DNA of 64,000 nt from Gilliamella sp. B3022 (GTDB lineage Bacteria; Pseudomonadota; Gammaproteobacteria; Enterobacterales; Orbaceae). Of this stretch, positions 9,953 to 19,716 are shown piece after piece. The number at the start of each line of letters is the position of its first letter. Position 1 is the stretch's first letter. The translations under genes were made by a program, and so were the position numbers. The DNA is taken from NCBI RefSeq assembly GCF_028751545.1, contig NZ_CP071867.1, positions 1,337,306 through 1,401,305 of the forward strand, read 5' to 3'. The notes under the pieces were generated by a model that did no database searches, had not been told where the DNA came from, and saw nothing but the letters and a program-made list of their open reading frames with translations.

Positions 9953-10705
9953 TTAAATTTCAAAATCAATTTTATCAGTAATTTGGCATAAAAAGCGTTG
10001 AGTCAGTTCATTTTGTGGATTATCGATAATTGATTTTGCTGGACCTTCTTCAACAATTACACCATTTGCCATAAAGATAATGCGATCGGCAACATATTTA
10101 GCAAACTCCATTTCGTGCGTGACAATGATCATCGTAATATGTTCTTTAGCTAACTGTAACATCACTTGCAGAACCTCGTGGACTCGTTCAGGGTCGAGTG
10201 CCGATGTAGGTTCATCAAATAATAGTACTTTGGGTCTTACTGCCAATGCTCTAGCAATAGCGACTCGTTGTTGTTGACCGCCCGATAAGGTGATTGGATA
10301 TTGATTCGCATAAGGCAACATACCCACTCGCTTAAGTAAAGATAGCCCATGTTGTTTGGCGTTATCTTTATCGATTTTTTGCCCAATGATTAATGGATAA
10401 GTAATATTTTCTAATGCGGTTTTATTTTTAAATAAATTATAGTGTTGAAAAACCATGGACGATTGTTTGCGCAAGCTTATCTCTTCTTTATTGCGATAAT
10501 GTTTACTATTTAGCGCAACCTCACCTATTTTGATTGTCCCCGTATTCGGTTTTTCCAGTAAATTCAAACAACGCAACAAGGTCGATTTACCTGAACCCGA
10601 AGGACCAATAATGGCTACTACTTCACCTTGTTTAATATTTAAATTAATATCTTTTAAAACCTCATTATCGGCAAAGCGTTTAGATAAATGTGAAACAGAA
10701 ATCAT
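9953..10705 (-). CDS. Amino-acid ABC transporter, ATP-binding protein
   Basis: This is the nucleotide-binding subunit of a polar-amino-acid importer (GlnQ/TcyC/HisP type) on the cytoplasmic face of the inner membrane. The 250 residues contain Walker A GPSGSGKST near residue 34, the signature LSGGQQQRVAIARAL, Walker B VLLFDEPTSALDP and the switch histidine in IIVTHEM. It is the last gene of a five-gene overlapping set, 11 bases downstream of the permease. The substrate cannot be told from the ATPase; the neighbours suggest an amino acid or an N-substituted amino-acid conjugate. Confidence 0.92.
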   Translation of the reverse strand: MISVSHLSKRFADNEVLKDINLNIKQGEVVAIIGPSGSGKSTLLRCLNLLEKPNTGTIKIGEVALNSKHYRNKEEISLRKQSSMVFQHYNLFKNKTALENITYPLIIGQKIDKDNAKQHGLSLLKRVGMLPYANQYPITLSGGQQQRVAIARALAVRPKVLLFDEPTSALDPERVHEVLQVMLQLAKEHITMIIVTHEMEFAKYVADRIIFMANGVIVEEGPAKSIIDNPQNELTQRFLCQITDKIDFEI

Positions 10706-10716
10706 TACCTTTCTCC

Positions 10717-11388
10717 TTAACGATGATAGGGTTTACTGAGCTTGCTCTCAATCTTTTTTTGTATCCAAGAATAGACAACAACAGTAAACCAATAAACAAT
10801 ACCGACAGCTAAGTAAGTTTCAAAATAAAGGAAAGAATTAGCCGTTAACATTTTTCCTGCTGCTAATAATTCTTGTACGCCAACAAAAAAAGCCACCGAT
10901 GAGTCTTTAAGTAATGAAATAAACATATTGCCTGTATTGGGTAGGGCATTAACCAGTGCTTGTGGCAGTATAATGCCACGGTAAACTTGAAAGTTACTAA
11001 GACCTGAGGTTAAACCAGCTTCTTTTTGTCCTTGATCAACTGATGCCAAGCCCGCACGAAATATTTCGGCTAAATAAGCTGAATATTTTAAACTAAAGCA
11101 AATAATTGCTGCTGTCGTTGCACCAATCTGCTTTAATATCGGAAAAATTTGTGGTAAACCATAGTAAATAATAAACAATAATACAACAGAAGGAATACCA
11201 CGAAATAATGAAATAAATAGCGCAAAGATAGCATCAATCATGATCATTTTATGATTACGTAATAATGCAATTGCTAACCCAAAAACAATGGCAAATATGA
11301 TCGATACGATAGCAATAAAGAGTGTGACTGGCAGATAAGGTAAAATCTGTGGGAACACACTAAAAAAATAAGTTACATTAAAATTCAT
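10717..11388 (-). CDS. Amino-acid ABC transporter, permease
   Basis: This inner-membrane subunit belongs to the His/Glu/Gln/Arg/opine family of ABC permeases. The 223 residues show about five hydrophobic segments and a cytoplasmic EAA-type loop (GQKEAGLTSGLSNFQVYRGI followed by LPQALVNALP, about residues 136-165) that docks to the ATPase. It resembles YecS/TcyL-type permeases of cystine importers in length and layout. Only one permease gene is present, so a homodimer is likely. Its start overlaps the binding-protein stop by 4 bases, which indicates translational coupling. Confidence 0.9.
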   Translation of the reverse strand: MNFNVTYFFSVFPQILPYLPVTLFIAIVSIIFAIVFGLAIALLRNHKMIMIDAIFALFISLFRGIPSVVLLFIIYYGLPQIFPILKQIGATTAAIICFSLKYSAYLAEIFRAGLASVDQGQKEAGLTSGLSNFQVYRGIILPQALVNALPNTGNMFISLLKDSSVAFFVGVQELLAAGKMLTANSFLYFETYLAVGIVYWFTVVVYSWIQKKIESKLSKPYHR

Positions 11389-12167
11389 GAGGTAATATCT
11401 TCACCAAAATATTTAATTGCAATGTTTTGCAATGTGCCATTAGCACGCAGTTTTTCTATAGCCTGATTAAATTTTTCACGTAGTGCTTGGCCTTTTTCAT
11501 TTTTACTAAATGGAAACGCTACCTGTTCAATAGTGATGGGCTTACCGACTAATTTAAACGGTAAGTTTTTGCGTTTGATTTCGGCAAGTAATATAGGTTT
11601 TGAATTGATATATCCATCAACACGCTGATATTCAGTATCATACATAGCACCATCTCGTGTTTCATAGGTTTTTATTATAATGTCATTTTTAGGGAAAGCG
11701 TGTTTTAGATTATTGATATGATTAGAGCCAAGCACCCCGGCAATAATTTTACCTTTAAAATCATATAGTTGATTTATATTTTTATTGTTTTTATGAGTAA
11801 CGATTTGACTGCCATAAAAGCTGTAAATAGAGGAAAAATCATATTTAGCTTCACGCTCTGGGGTAATTGCAACGGCATTGGCAATGGTATCTAAACGCCC
11901 TGAATCAAATTGTCCCATTAAACCGCCAAATTCTGCAATAATCCACTCAATTTTATAACCGAGCTCTTTTGCGATAGCTTCAGTGACCTCAACATCAAAT
12001 CCTACTAATTTATCATTTTGTTTATAACCATTGGGATAACTTTGCCCAGTGGAACCTACTTTTAGAACATTTTGTTCAGTTGTTGGCTTGCTCGATTGAT
12101 TATCGCAACTGACTAACGCTAAACAAGTGAATATTGCAGTAGATAATAATGTTATCATTTTATTCAT
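11385..12167 (-). CDS. Amino-acid ABC transporter, substrate-binding lipoprotein
   Basis: The 260-residue protein is a family 3 extracellular solute-binding protein. It has a lipoprotein signal (MNKMITLLSTAIFTCLALVSC) whose lipobox LVSC places the acylated cysteine at residue 21. Mature features include VGFDVEVTEAIAKELG and AEFGGLMGQFDSGRLD, the ligand-binding region of the FliY/TcyJ/GlnH type. It would be tethered to a membrane rather than free in the periplasm, which is less common for such proteins in E. coli. Its start overlaps the GNAT stop by 4 bases, and its stop overlaps the permease start. Confidence 0.92.
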   Translation of the reverse strand: MNKMITLLSTAIFTCLALVSCDNQSSKPTTEQNVLKVGSTGQSYPNGYKQNDKLVGFDVEVTEAIAKELGYKIEWIIAEFGGLMGQFDSGRLDTIANAVAITPEREAKYDFSSIYSFYGSQIVTHKNNKNINQLYDFKGKIIAGVLGSNHINNLKHAFPKNDIIIKTYETRDGAMYDTEYQRVDGYINSKPILLAEIKRKNLPFKLVGKPITIEQVAFPFSKNEKGQALREKFNQAIEKLRANGTLQNIAIKYFGEDITS

Positions 12168-12688
12168 TTTTTATAATTCCTATTTTTCCATTCGGTATAG
12201 CTATGTTGATTAAAGATTTTTTCGAAATAAATAGTCGTATGATCCATCGTTAAATCAGCTTGACCAATTGGACGAAAGCCTTTTTTAATATACATTTGTA
12301 CCAACCAAGGGTGATTTTGTGCTGTACCTAAAGTGACCGCGGGTAGTTTTAATTGATTAATTAGGATTTGTTGTTCTACCCAATCCCATAATTGGTTGCC
12401 ATAACCTTTCCCTTTATATTTGGGATCGGTAGCAAACCAACCTAGATGCGGTAATCCATAAGGTCCTGGGTTATTTCCCCATGGGAAGCGGATACTTAAG
12501 GTTGAAACTAGTTCACCTCCTTTTTCAGACAGATAAACTGCATTGCATTCCATATGATGGGTAATTTGCTCATAATTCACTGAGGCCGCGGCAAAATGAA
12601 TCCCTAAATTGGTTGCCATTTGATACGCATTGTGTAATAAAGTCTGATATGCGGAAATATCAGACTGATTAATCAAGCGGAAGTTCAT
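12164..12688 (-). CDS. GNAT family N-acetyltransferase
   Basis: A 174-residue protein with the GNAT acetyl-CoA-binding motif A (YKGKGYGNQLWDWVEQQ, about residues 90-106) and the C-terminal motif with aromatic and glycine residues (YIKKGFRPIG). GNAT proteins acetylate amines of small molecules or proteins. It lies between the lyase (4-base overlap) and the binding protein (4-base overlap), so it is made with an uptake and cleavage system. It could acetylate the imported compound or a cleavage product. The acceptor cannot be predicted from sequence. Confidence 0.85.
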   Translation of the reverse strand: MNFRLINQSDISAYQTLLHNAYQMATNLGIHFAAASVNYEQITHHMECNAVYLSEKGGELVSTLSIRFPWGNNPGPYGLPHLGWFATDPKYKGKGYGNQLWDWVEQQILINQLKLPAVTLGTAQNHPWLVQMYIKKGFRPIGQADLTMDHTTIYFEKIFNQHSYTEWKNRNYKK

Positions 12689-14049
12689 ACTAGTACTCCA
12701 CTTTGCTCAGCATAATTGATAACTTGCTGCACTTTTTCTGGTGCCGTGCCCAGATAATTAATTGGTTCAAGCCAGCTATCAAGTTCTGCTAAAGTAAACT
12801 CTTTATTCAGTAATGGATCATCTAACAACACCTCTTTGAACGCTCTATTTTGTTCAAAGGCTTGCATAGCACAGTTATACACCAGATGATGGGCAGTTTG
12901 TTTTCCTAAACGCTTACCAATTTCAAACATGACTTTTTCGGATAACAAAAGCCCATTTTGCATTAACAAATTTGCTAACATGCGATCGCTATTCACTTTC
13001 AAACCTTTAAAAATAGTGAATGCGCTTTGCAATTGAGCAGAGATATATAAATTGATTTCGGGTAAGGCAATCCATTCTGCCCGCCAACTCATGGCATCAC
13101 GCTCATGTTCAACTTTCATCGATTCGTGGATTAACGCCACACTTTTTAATAGAGGGGCGGTTAAGCTCGCTAAACCTTCTAAGGCTGCTGGATTACGTTT
13201 ATGAGGCATAGTTGTTGAACCAATTTTACCTTCTGAAAACGGTTCTTCGACTTCGTTTATTTCAGTACGCATTAAGTTATAAAACTCATTGCCAATTTTG
13301 CCTAGTGTACCACTAATTAAGGCAATGACTGAGGCATATTCCGAAAAACGGTCGCGGGCTGATTGCCAACCGATATTTGGGGTATTAAGACCAAGACTCG
13401 ATAATGCACGAGCTTCAATTAGAGGACCTAATTTCCCTATTGATGCATAAGTGCAAACAGCGCCGCTGATGTTTCCAACTAACACTCGTTGTTTTATTTC
13501 AGTTAAACGTTGTAAATGACGTACAAACTCATCCAACCAAACCGCTAATTTAAAGCCAAAAGTGGTCGGTAGCGCTTGCATACCGTGAGTGCGCCCAACC
13601 ATAGGAAGATATTGATATTGCTTAGCTAATCGTTTAAGTTCAATGGCAATAAGTTTCGTGTCACGTTCAACAATGGCAAAAGATTGCTTTAATTGTAAGA
13701 CAGTTGCCGTATCAACGATATCTTGAGTGGTTGCTCCATAATGAATAAATTGGCCCGCTTCGCCCACCTGTTTTTGTAGTGCGTTAATGGTTGACATTAA
13801 TGAGTGTTTAGCTTTTGCTGCTTCGTTTGCAATTTGCTGTAAAGATAATTTTGATGCATCTGCTTTTTTTATAATCTCACTAGCTACATCAGCGGGGATC
13901 ACGCCTAATTGACCTTCGGCTTTTGCTAAGGCGACTTCTACATCGACTTGCTTTTCTAAACGATTTTGCTCTGACCAAATCGCCCGCATTTCACTGGTGC
14001 TAAAATTATTTCCCAAAATTAAAAAATCTAAAACGTGTGATGCCACCAA
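12685..14049 (-). CDS. Fumarase/aspartase superfamily lyase (adenylosuccinate lyase / PcaB-like)
   Basis: The 454-residue protein belongs to the superfamily of adenylosuccinate lyase, argininosuccinate lyase and carboxymuconate cycloisomerase. The signature loop is GSTTMPHKRNP (about residue 282), and HYGATTQDIVDT and GRTHGMQALPTTFG supply the other active-site regions. The early segment FSTSEMRAIWSEQNRLEKQVDVEVALAKAE is typical of the PcaB-like branch rather than housekeeping PurB. It heads a five-gene set with an importer, so a catabolic C-N lyase for an imported N-substituted amino acid is the preferred reading. GGGGG lies just upstream of TTG 14049 and GTG 14046; either may be the start. 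Confidence 0.85.
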   Translation of the reverse strand: MVASHVLDFLILGNNFSTSEMRAIWSEQNRLEKQVDVEVALAKAEGQLGVIPADVASEIIKKADASKLSLQQIANEAAKAKHSLMSTINALQKQVGEAGQFIHYGATTQDIVDTATVLQLKQSFAIVERDTKLIAIELKRLAKQYQYLPMVGRTHGMQALPTTFGFKLAVWLDEFVRHLQRLTEIKQRVLVGNISGAVCTYASIGKLGPLIEARALSSLGLNTPNIGWQSARDRFSEYASVIALISGTLGKIGNEFYNLMRTEINEVEEPFSEGKIGSTTMPHKRNPAALEGLASLTAPLLKSVALIHESMKVEHERDAMSWRAEWIALPEINLYISAQLQSAFTIFKGLKVNSDRMLANLLMQNGLLLSEKVMFEIGKRLGKQTAHHLVYNCAMQAFEQNRAFKEVLLDDPLLNKEFTLAELDSWLEPINYLGTAPEKVQQVINYAEQSGVLV

Positions 14050-14160
14050 ATTGCCCCCAATTATTTTCTATATTCTACTGTTCAATTATTAATAATTAAT
14101 GGATTAGCGTCTAATAATCAGTTTGTATATTGATATAACTAAAAGGAATAAAAATAGAGA

Positions 14161-14295
14161 ATGAAAGATACAGTGGTTTATTCAAAATCACTTAGAGATA
14201 AAATTGTTTTTATTTTGATGGATTACTGCAATTTTAGTGGATTAGAATTTTTATTATTTCTCGCAATGACTAAGGAAATTGTATCATTTCCTTAG
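14161..14295 (+). CDS. Possible small ORF of 44 codons, with a perfect hairpin at its 3' end
   Basis: An ATG at 14161 opens a 44-codon frame that ends in TAG at 14293-14295, preceded by AAAGGAAT about 13 bases upstream. It resembles nothing known to me. Its last 26 bases (14270-14295) form a perfect 10-bp inverted repeat, CTAAGGAAAT and ATTTCCTTAG with a 6-base loop. The repeat also lies 45 bases beyond the aspC stop and may simply be an aspC transcript-end hairpin. The ORF is weakly supported. Confidence 0.2.
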   Translation: MKDTVVYSKSLRDKIVFILMDYCNFSGLEFLLFLAMTKEIVSFP

Positions 14296-14340
14296 TTTGC
14301 CTATGATATTTTAAATTTTTATTCAAGGAATTAATAGGTT

Positions 14341-15516
14341 TTAGAGTACTTCAACAATTGATTCACAAAGTCTGGACATATTATCAATAGTCATTCCTGC
14401 AATATTGATCCTTCCTGAATTAACAATATAAATGCCATAATCATTACGTAACTTTATAACTTGCTCTTCACTTAAGCCACTAAATGAGAACATTCCATTT
14501 TGCTTAGCTATAAAGCTAAAGTCTTGATTTGCACCTTTATCTTGTAACGTTTTAACAAATAATTGTCGCATACGATGAATACGTTGACGCATGTTGGTTA
14601 ATTCATCAATCCACTCTTCTTTTAACTCGTCATTGTTTAAAATATAAGAGACAATTTTAGCTCCATGAGCTGGAGGATTTGAATAATTCGCACGGATAAT
14701 AGTTTTAACTTGACTAAAAGCACGCTCAGCAATTTCGGCATTCGCAGCGATTAATGTAAATGCTCCCACGCGCTCATTATATAGTCCAAAGTTTTTTGAA
14801 TAAGAACTCGCAATAAGCAATTCTGGTTGATGATTAGCAAATAATCTCAATCCATACACATCTTCTTCAACACCTTCTCCAAAACCTTGGTAAGCTAAAT
14901 CAAATAGAGGTAACCAGCCATTTTTTAGTGCTAGATCTGAAATTGCTTGCCATTGTTCTGGTGTAGGATCGATACCCGTAGGGTTATGACAACAACCATG
15001 GAATAGTACTGCTTCACTGGTAGTGACTTGACTTAAACTACTCATCATGGCATCAAAATCAAGACTATGTGTCTGAGGATTGTAATAGTCGTATTCCCTT
15101 ACTTCAAGACCAGCTGTTTGAAATACACTCCGGTGATTAGGCCAAGATGGATTACTTATCCAAATGCGTTTTACTTTAGTACGGCGAGATAGAAAATCAG
15201 CCATTATACGTAGGGCACCAGTTCCTCCTGGCGCTTGGGCTGTTCTTGCACGTTCATTTTTATGACCAAAAAGTAACGTTTGTGTCGCTTCGTTAAATGG
15301 ACTCGCGCCAACAATTGGTAAATAACTTTTAGTAGTTTCGTCAGTTAATAATGAATGCTCCGCTTTCTTTACACTTTCTAAAATAGGTGTTCTGGTGGTT
15401 TCGTCCTTGTAAACACCAACACTTAAATTAATCTTATTGGTGCGTTCATCTTTATTATAAAGATCTGCTAGCCCTAAAATGGGATCGGCTGACGCTGCTG
15501 TTAAATATTCAAACAT
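14341..15516 (-). CDS. aspC: Aspartate aminotransferase AspC
   Basis: AspC interconverts aspartate plus 2-oxoglutarate and oxaloacetate plus glutamate, with pyridoxal phosphate. The 391 residues are nearly co-linear with E. coli AspC (396). The PLP lysine lies in [15 protein letters not shown] (about residue 241), the substrate-carboxylate arginine in the C-terminal half, and [11 protein letters not shown] is conserved. It begins [19 protein letters not shown], as the E. coli enzyme does. It follows the lyase/importer set upstream on the same strand but with a gap of about 290 bp, so it is probably a separate transcript. A related gene, tyrB, is at 37651. Confidence 0.95.
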   Translation of the reverse strand: MFEYLTAASADPILGLADLYNKDERTNKINLSVGVYKDETTRTPILESVKKAEHSLLTDETTKSYLPIVGASPFNEATQTLLFGHKNERARTAQAPGGTGALRIMADFLSRRTKVKRIWISNPSWPNHRSVFQTAGLEVREYDYYNPQTHSLDFDAMMSSLSQVTTSEAVLFHGCCHNPTGIDPTPEQWQAISDLALKNGWLPLFDLAYQGFGEGVEEDVYGLRLFANHQPELLIASSYSKNFGLYNERVGAFTLIAANAEIAERAFSQVKTIIRANYSNPPAHGAKIVSYILNNDELKEEWIDELTNMRQRIHRMRQLFVKTLQDKGANQDFSFIAKQNGMFSFSGLSEEQVIKLRNDYGIYIVNSGRINIAGMTIDNMSRLCESIVEVL

Positions 15517-15654
15517 AATTCACCTATCTAATCTAATGACTTTTAAAGCATTATATACACATTCGTTTATAAGTTACAATTTCGAAAATATTTACTTTTA
15601 CGGATCAATATCATTACTGACTTATTGCTCGAGTTATCGATTAATAATTGTTAT

Positions 15655-16188
15655 TTAATTAATAACAATGAGTTTATTTAAAAAAGTAGTTAAATTTTGG
15701 CTTAGTGTAATTAACTCTCCAGTAATCAAATCTTCTTTTACAACCTCTCCGGTTAAATTGTTTAAGGAAATTATTTCAGTATCTTCATCTGTCGCAGCTA
15801 TAAAAATGGTTGGAACGCGTTTTAATTTTTTTTGTTGAGATAAATGGGCTATTAAATTTCTTTCTAAGTTTGAAAAATCATCATCATTCCAAGTTTGAAT
15901 TAAAGTTAAGTTTGTGTCAGCTAATTTAGCTGCCATATTGCCAGCATATTGTGTGCCATAAAAAATGTGTGAACAGGGATGTAAGGTGATACCTACAACT
16001 TCTTCAACAATGGAGAGATCTCTTGGTGGTTGTAAGATAAATGGTCGCCAAAATACAGTGAGTTGTTGAGTTTTTAAAATACAAGGTGAGGGTATGGAAT
16101 GCAATTCTTCACTTTGTGGTGCGTAATCAAACTGATTCAACCAACGAGTAGTAAATTCAATGAGTGTTTTTTTATCCGATAAGTCCAT
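15655..16188 (-). CDS. syd: SecY-interacting protein Syd
   Basis: Syd is a peripheral protein that binds SecY on the cytoplasmic side of the inner membrane and has been linked to quality control of the translocon. The 177 residues follow E. coli Syd (181) throughout: SEELHSIPSPCI near the start, HTFYTTQFAGDM matched here by HIFYGTQYAGNM, then LTLIQTWNDDDF, and ENLIGHL matched by RNLIAHL. The concave, acidic surface expected of the family fits the D/E content. No operon partner is evident; the gene diverges from rne across a 744-bp interval. Confidence 0.92.
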   Translation of the reverse strand: MDLSDKKTLIEFTTRWLNQFDYAPQSEELHSIPSPCILKTQQLTVFWRPFILQPPRDLSIVEEVVGITLHPCSHIFYGTQYAGNMAAKLADTNLTLIQTWNDDDFSNLERNLIAHLSQQKKLKRVPTIFIAATDEDTEIISLNNLTGEVVKEDLITGELITLSQNLTTFLNKLIVIN

Positions 16189-16317
16189 AAATCGTTCTTG
16201 TCTCTTGTTAATTGTTTTTATTCGTAATTATTATACTGATTAAGAACAACGTTGCACGATGTAATTTGTTGCTTATTTTTAATTAAGTGAAATGAGCTTT
16301 AAGACGAAAAATTGTAA

Positions 16318-16356
16318 AAAAAGTTTCAGGTTTACATGATGTTTCCGTATAAAGTA
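16318..16356 (+). repeat. Possible degenerate fourth copy of the dispersed repeat
   Basis: AAAAAGTTTCAGGT is identical to the start of copy B (37429), and GTTT followed by GTATAAA recurs at the right place, but the centre differs and needs a one-base insertion. It lies in the syd-rne interval. Weaker than the other three copies. Confidence 0.3.
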
Positions 16357-16486
16357 CTCATACTAAAAAGTAAGATTTTCTTTTTTGGTTGAACAAGATT
16401 TATAAGAAATACAAAATATTGATAACTATTTATAAAATAGCAATTTTAATTTACTTGCTATCCTTTGCTGAAACGTTAAAATAAGA

Positions 16487-16547
16487 AAGGATTTTTTTAT
16501 CCTTGTAATGCAGCAATGGCGTTAGACATTACAACTTTTTTAAAAGT
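16487..16547 (+). promoter_or_regulatory. Three tandem hairpins upstream of rne
   Basis: AAGGAT/ATCCTT around a loop of six T (16487-16504) is followed at once by GTAATG/CATTAC around a 16-base loop (16505-16532) and by ACTTTT/AAAAGT (16534-16547). The spacing is tight enough for stacked hairpins in an rne leader. They could serve as the autoregulatory RNase E target, or the first and third could be chance in AT-rich DNA. Confidence 0.3.
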
Positions 16548-16932
16548 AAAATAGCGTAAGTAGGATTATTATAATTAAATAATATGTTTATTTTGAACAA
16601 TCAGATAACGATTTAATTTGGTAGCCAAAGTCAAAAAAAACTTTAGTTTATAAGTTAACCATAGAAATAATATCGAAGAGTTATATATTTAGGGATGGTT
16701 CACAAAGTGTATGAAACTTTTGAACATTAATAATACCTAAATTTTAAAAAGATATTGTATGAATAATATCGGTTTCACATAAAATAATAACAAAAATAGC
16801 ACAAATAAAATAATGAATACCATATTTGAATATTTAGTTAACAACCATTATTTATCATTGTTAAATAAACGCTTATTATTAATAATAATATTCTACCTAT
16901 AATTAATTAAGATTAATAAAGAGTGTAGAATA

Positions 16933-19638
16933 ATGAAAAGAATGCTAATCAACGCAACCCAGCAAGAGGAGTTGCGCGTTGCGCTCGTTGATGGACAACG
17001 CTTGTATGATTTAGATATTGAAAGTCTTGGGCATGAGCAAAAAAAGGCTAATATTTATAAAGGCAAAATCACTAAAATAAATCCAAGTTTAGAAGCTGCT
17101 TTTGTTTCTTATGGTGGTGAACGTGATGGATTTTTACCATTAAAAGAGATTGCTGAAAGTTATTTCCCTACCAATATTTCGGGTCGTCGTAGTATTAAGC
17201 ACTTACAAGAAGGACAAGAAGTTCTAATCCAAATTGAAAAAGAGATTCGTGGTAAAAAAGGTGCAGCATTAACGACTTATATTAGCCTTGCAGGTAGCTA
17301 TTTAGTATTGATGCCTAATGATCCCCGAGCTGGTGGTGTTTCGCGCCGTATTGAAGGTGAAGATCGAGCTGATTTAAGACGCATTATTGATGCGATTGAA
17401 AAGCCAAGAGGAATGGGGGTTATTGCTCGTACTGCTGGTGTGGGTAAGAGTCAAGAAGAGTTACAACAAGATTTAAATGCTTTAGTGAATTATTGGACAG
17501 CAATTCAAAATGAAGCCAAAAACTATCCAGCCCCAAGTTTAATTCATAAAGAAAGTGATATTATTACCCGTGCATTTCGTGATTATTTACGTGATGATGT
17601 AGGGGACATTTTAATTGATAATCCTAAAGTAATGGAAGTGGCTAAAAAACGATTGGTTGATTTAGGTCGTGTTGAATATGTTAACCGCTTAAAACTTTAT
17701 GAAGGTGATGTTCCATTATTCAATCATTTCCAGATTGAAGGACAAATCGAGTCAGCATTCCAACGCGAAGTTCGCTTACCATCTGGTGGTTCAATCGTTA
17801 TTGATACGACTGAGGCATTAACCGCTATTGATATTAACTCTGCTAAGTCAATTCGCGGTAGTGATATTGAAGAAACTGCATTTAATACAAATCTTGAAGC
17901 AGCTGAAGAAATCGCTCGTCAATTACGTTTACGCGATTTAGGTGGTTTGATTGTTATTGATTTTATCGATATGACACCGATTCGCAACCAGCGTGAAGTT
18001 GAAAACCGGTTAAAAGAAGCGATGAAAACTGACCGTGCTCGTATTCAAACTACGCGAATATCTCGTTTTGGTTTGCTTGAGATGTCACGTCAACGCTTAA
18101 GTCCTTCATTACGTGAAGCAACACATCATATTTGTCCTCGTTGTCAAGGTACAGGTACCGTCCGTGATAACAATTCATTGTCTCTTTCTATTCTCCGTTT
18201 AATTCAAGAAGAAGCAATGAAAGATAACACAGTTCAAATTGATGTGATTGTTCCTGTGCCAATTGCGAGTTATTTACTCAATGAAAAACGTCGAGCGATT
18301 ACAAATATTGAAAAAATGCATCCTGATGTCAAAATTGTCATTGCCGGGGATGAAGAGATGGAAACGCCTCTTTATAAAGTTATTCGTAAACGTACTGGTG
18401 AAGAGACAGATGTACTAAGTTATAATCTACCTAAACTGATTCGTGAGCTTGAAGAAGAGGAAGATGATCAGACAGCAGACATTATTGTAGAACAAGCTAT
18501 ATTATCAGGACCTAAAGTTGAAGCTTGTGCAACACCAAAAGTCAAAGCTGAGCCAAAAATTGAGAAATTGGTCAATTTGTTCAATAATATGCTAGGTAAA
18601 GTATGTAAATTATTTGCTGCTGAAAAACCTAAACCAGAACCAGAAGTTAAACAACCATCACCAAAACGACGTGATAATCAACGTTCTAATAATCGACGCC
18701 AGCGTAATAATCGTAGTAATAATGCTGTTAATAACATTATTGCTATGGTAACACCGGCAACAGAAAGTCGAGCAAAAGAAACACCAAATAGAAATAGTGG
18801 ACGTCGCACAAGACAAAGTAATAATGCAAATGCATCAAATACAATAAATACAACTGCTAAAGTAGATAAAACGGTTAATGAAGTTACAACTATTAAGCCA
18901 AAAGAACCTAAACCACGACGTCAACAGCGCACTTTAAACAAAAGTGTTCGAGTCAAAAATAGTGAGATGATCGATCAGGCTGTCGGTGAAAAAGTTATTA
19001 TTCCAACTTTACTGTTACCAATTCTTGTCGCAGAATCAGTGGAGAATAAAGTTACTGAAACTCAACCAAAGCGCCAACGTCGAACATCCAGACATTTGCG
19101 TATGAATGGTCAGCGTAATAAGCGACGTTTAAAAAATACTGAACAAAAACAGTCACCAATGCCATTGGCATTTGCAGCTTCATCATTAGAACTGGCATTA
19201 GGTCGAGTATTTATCGATTATAGTCAATTGAAGCAGGAGGAACCAAAAGTGACAATACCGTTAATTCCGTCACTTTTGATCCCTATTGTTGTTAAGGATA
19301 ATGAAGTTGTAGTGACAAATAATATGAAAGATAATACAGATATAACGTTAGATATTGCTCCTGTTAATCAAATAGATATTAATATACAACTTGATTCTAA
19401 TGAAGTTGAACAAAGTAATGACAGTGATAAATCAGTGAATGAAAATGAACAAACAACAGGGCATTCTTCGGCTGTAATGACTAAAGCATCAGCACCAGAG
19501 TATGAAGTATCGAATAAAACTATAAGGTCACGTGAAGAGTCAGACTATCATTTTGATGGTAAAGGTAATGCGGGTGGTTTGAGCGCACAAGATCATGCTT
19601 ATGCAGCTGCTAGCAAACCATTAATATCAGAAGATTAA
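16933..19638 (+). CDS. rne: Ribonuclease E
   Basis: RNase E is the endoribonuclease that starts most mRNA decay and organises the degradosome at the inner membrane. The N-terminal half has the S1 domain, the catalytic aspartates in TAIDINS and VIDFIDM, and the zinc-link CPRCQGTG near residue 400. A predicted amphipathic membrane-targeting helix ([19 protein letters not shown]) lies near 541-559, followed by arginine-rich stretches (about 574-598 and 656-670). The last 50 residues keep the E. coli-like PNPase-binding tail ([19 protein letters not shown]). At 901 residues it is shorter than the 1061 of E. coli. Two hydrophobic repeats in the scaffold are unusual. A terminator follows. Confidence 0.97.
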   Translation: MKRMLINATQQEELRVALVDGQRLYDLDIESLGHEQKKANIYKGKITKINPSLEAAFVSYGGERDGFLPLKEIAESYFPTNISGRRSIKHLQEGQEVLIQIEKEIRGKKGAALTTYISLAGSYLVLMPNDPRAGGVSRRIEGEDRADLRRIIDAIEKPRGMGVIARTAGVGKSQEELQQDLNALVNYWTAIQNEAKNYPAPSLIHKESDIITRAFRDYLRDDVGDILIDNPKVMEVAKKRLVDLGRVEYVNRLKLYEGDVPLFNHFQIEGQIESAFQREVRLPSGGSIVIDTTEALTAIDINSAKSIRGSDIEETAFNTNLEAAEEIARQLRLRDLGGLIVIDFIDMTPIRNQREVENRLKEAMKTDRARIQTTRISRFGLLEMSRQRLSPSLREATHHICPRCQGTGTVRDNNSLSLSILRLIQEEAMKDNTVQIDVIVPVPIASYLLNEKRRAITNIEKMHPDVKIVIAGDEEMETPLYKVIRKRTGEETDVLSYNLPKLIRELEEEEDDQTADIIVEQAILSGPKVEACATPKVKAEPKIEKLVNLFNNMLGKVCKLFAAEKPKPEPEVKQPSPKRRDNQRSNNRRQRNNRSNNAVNNIIAMVTPATESRAKETPNRNSGRRTRQSNNANASNTINTTAKVDKTVNEVTTIKPKEPKPRRQQRTLNKSVRVKNSEMIDQAVGEKVIIPTLLLPILVAESVENKVTETQPKRQRRTSRHLRMNGQRNKRRLKNTEQKQSPMPLAFAASSLELALGRVFIDYSQLKQEEPKVTIPLIPSLLIPIVVKDNEVVVTNNMKDNTDITLDIAPVNQIDINIQLDSNEVEQSNDSDKSVNENEQTTGHSSAVMTKASAPEYEVSNKTIRSREESDYHFDGKGNAGGLSAQDHAYAAASKPLISED

Positions 19639-19653
19639 TCCTTTAAATAGTTT

Positions 19654-19690
19654 AAAACACGGTAATAAATAGTTGTTACCGTGTTTTATT
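19654..19690 (+). terminator. rne terminator
   Basis: AAAACACGGTAA (19654-19665) and TTACCGTGTTTT (19676-19687) form a perfect 12-bp stem with a 10-base loop, ending in T residues 16 bases after the rne stop. It also covers a GTG at 19681 that is open into sapB, which argues against that GTG being the sapB start. Confidence 0.8.
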
Positions 19691-19716
19691 TACTTATAAC
19701 AGCGATAAAGATAAAC

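Larger units (their letters stand above)
16189..16932. other. Long interval between syd and rne, probably including the rne 5' leader
   Basis: No ORF is supported here. The stretch holds a partial copy of the dispersed repeat (16318-16356), then three tandem hairpins (16487-16547), then about 385 bp of AT-rich sequence to the rne start. In E. coli the rne mRNA has a 361-base leader with hairpins through which RNase E controls its own level. A similar arrangement is inferred, not shown. Confidence 0.45.
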
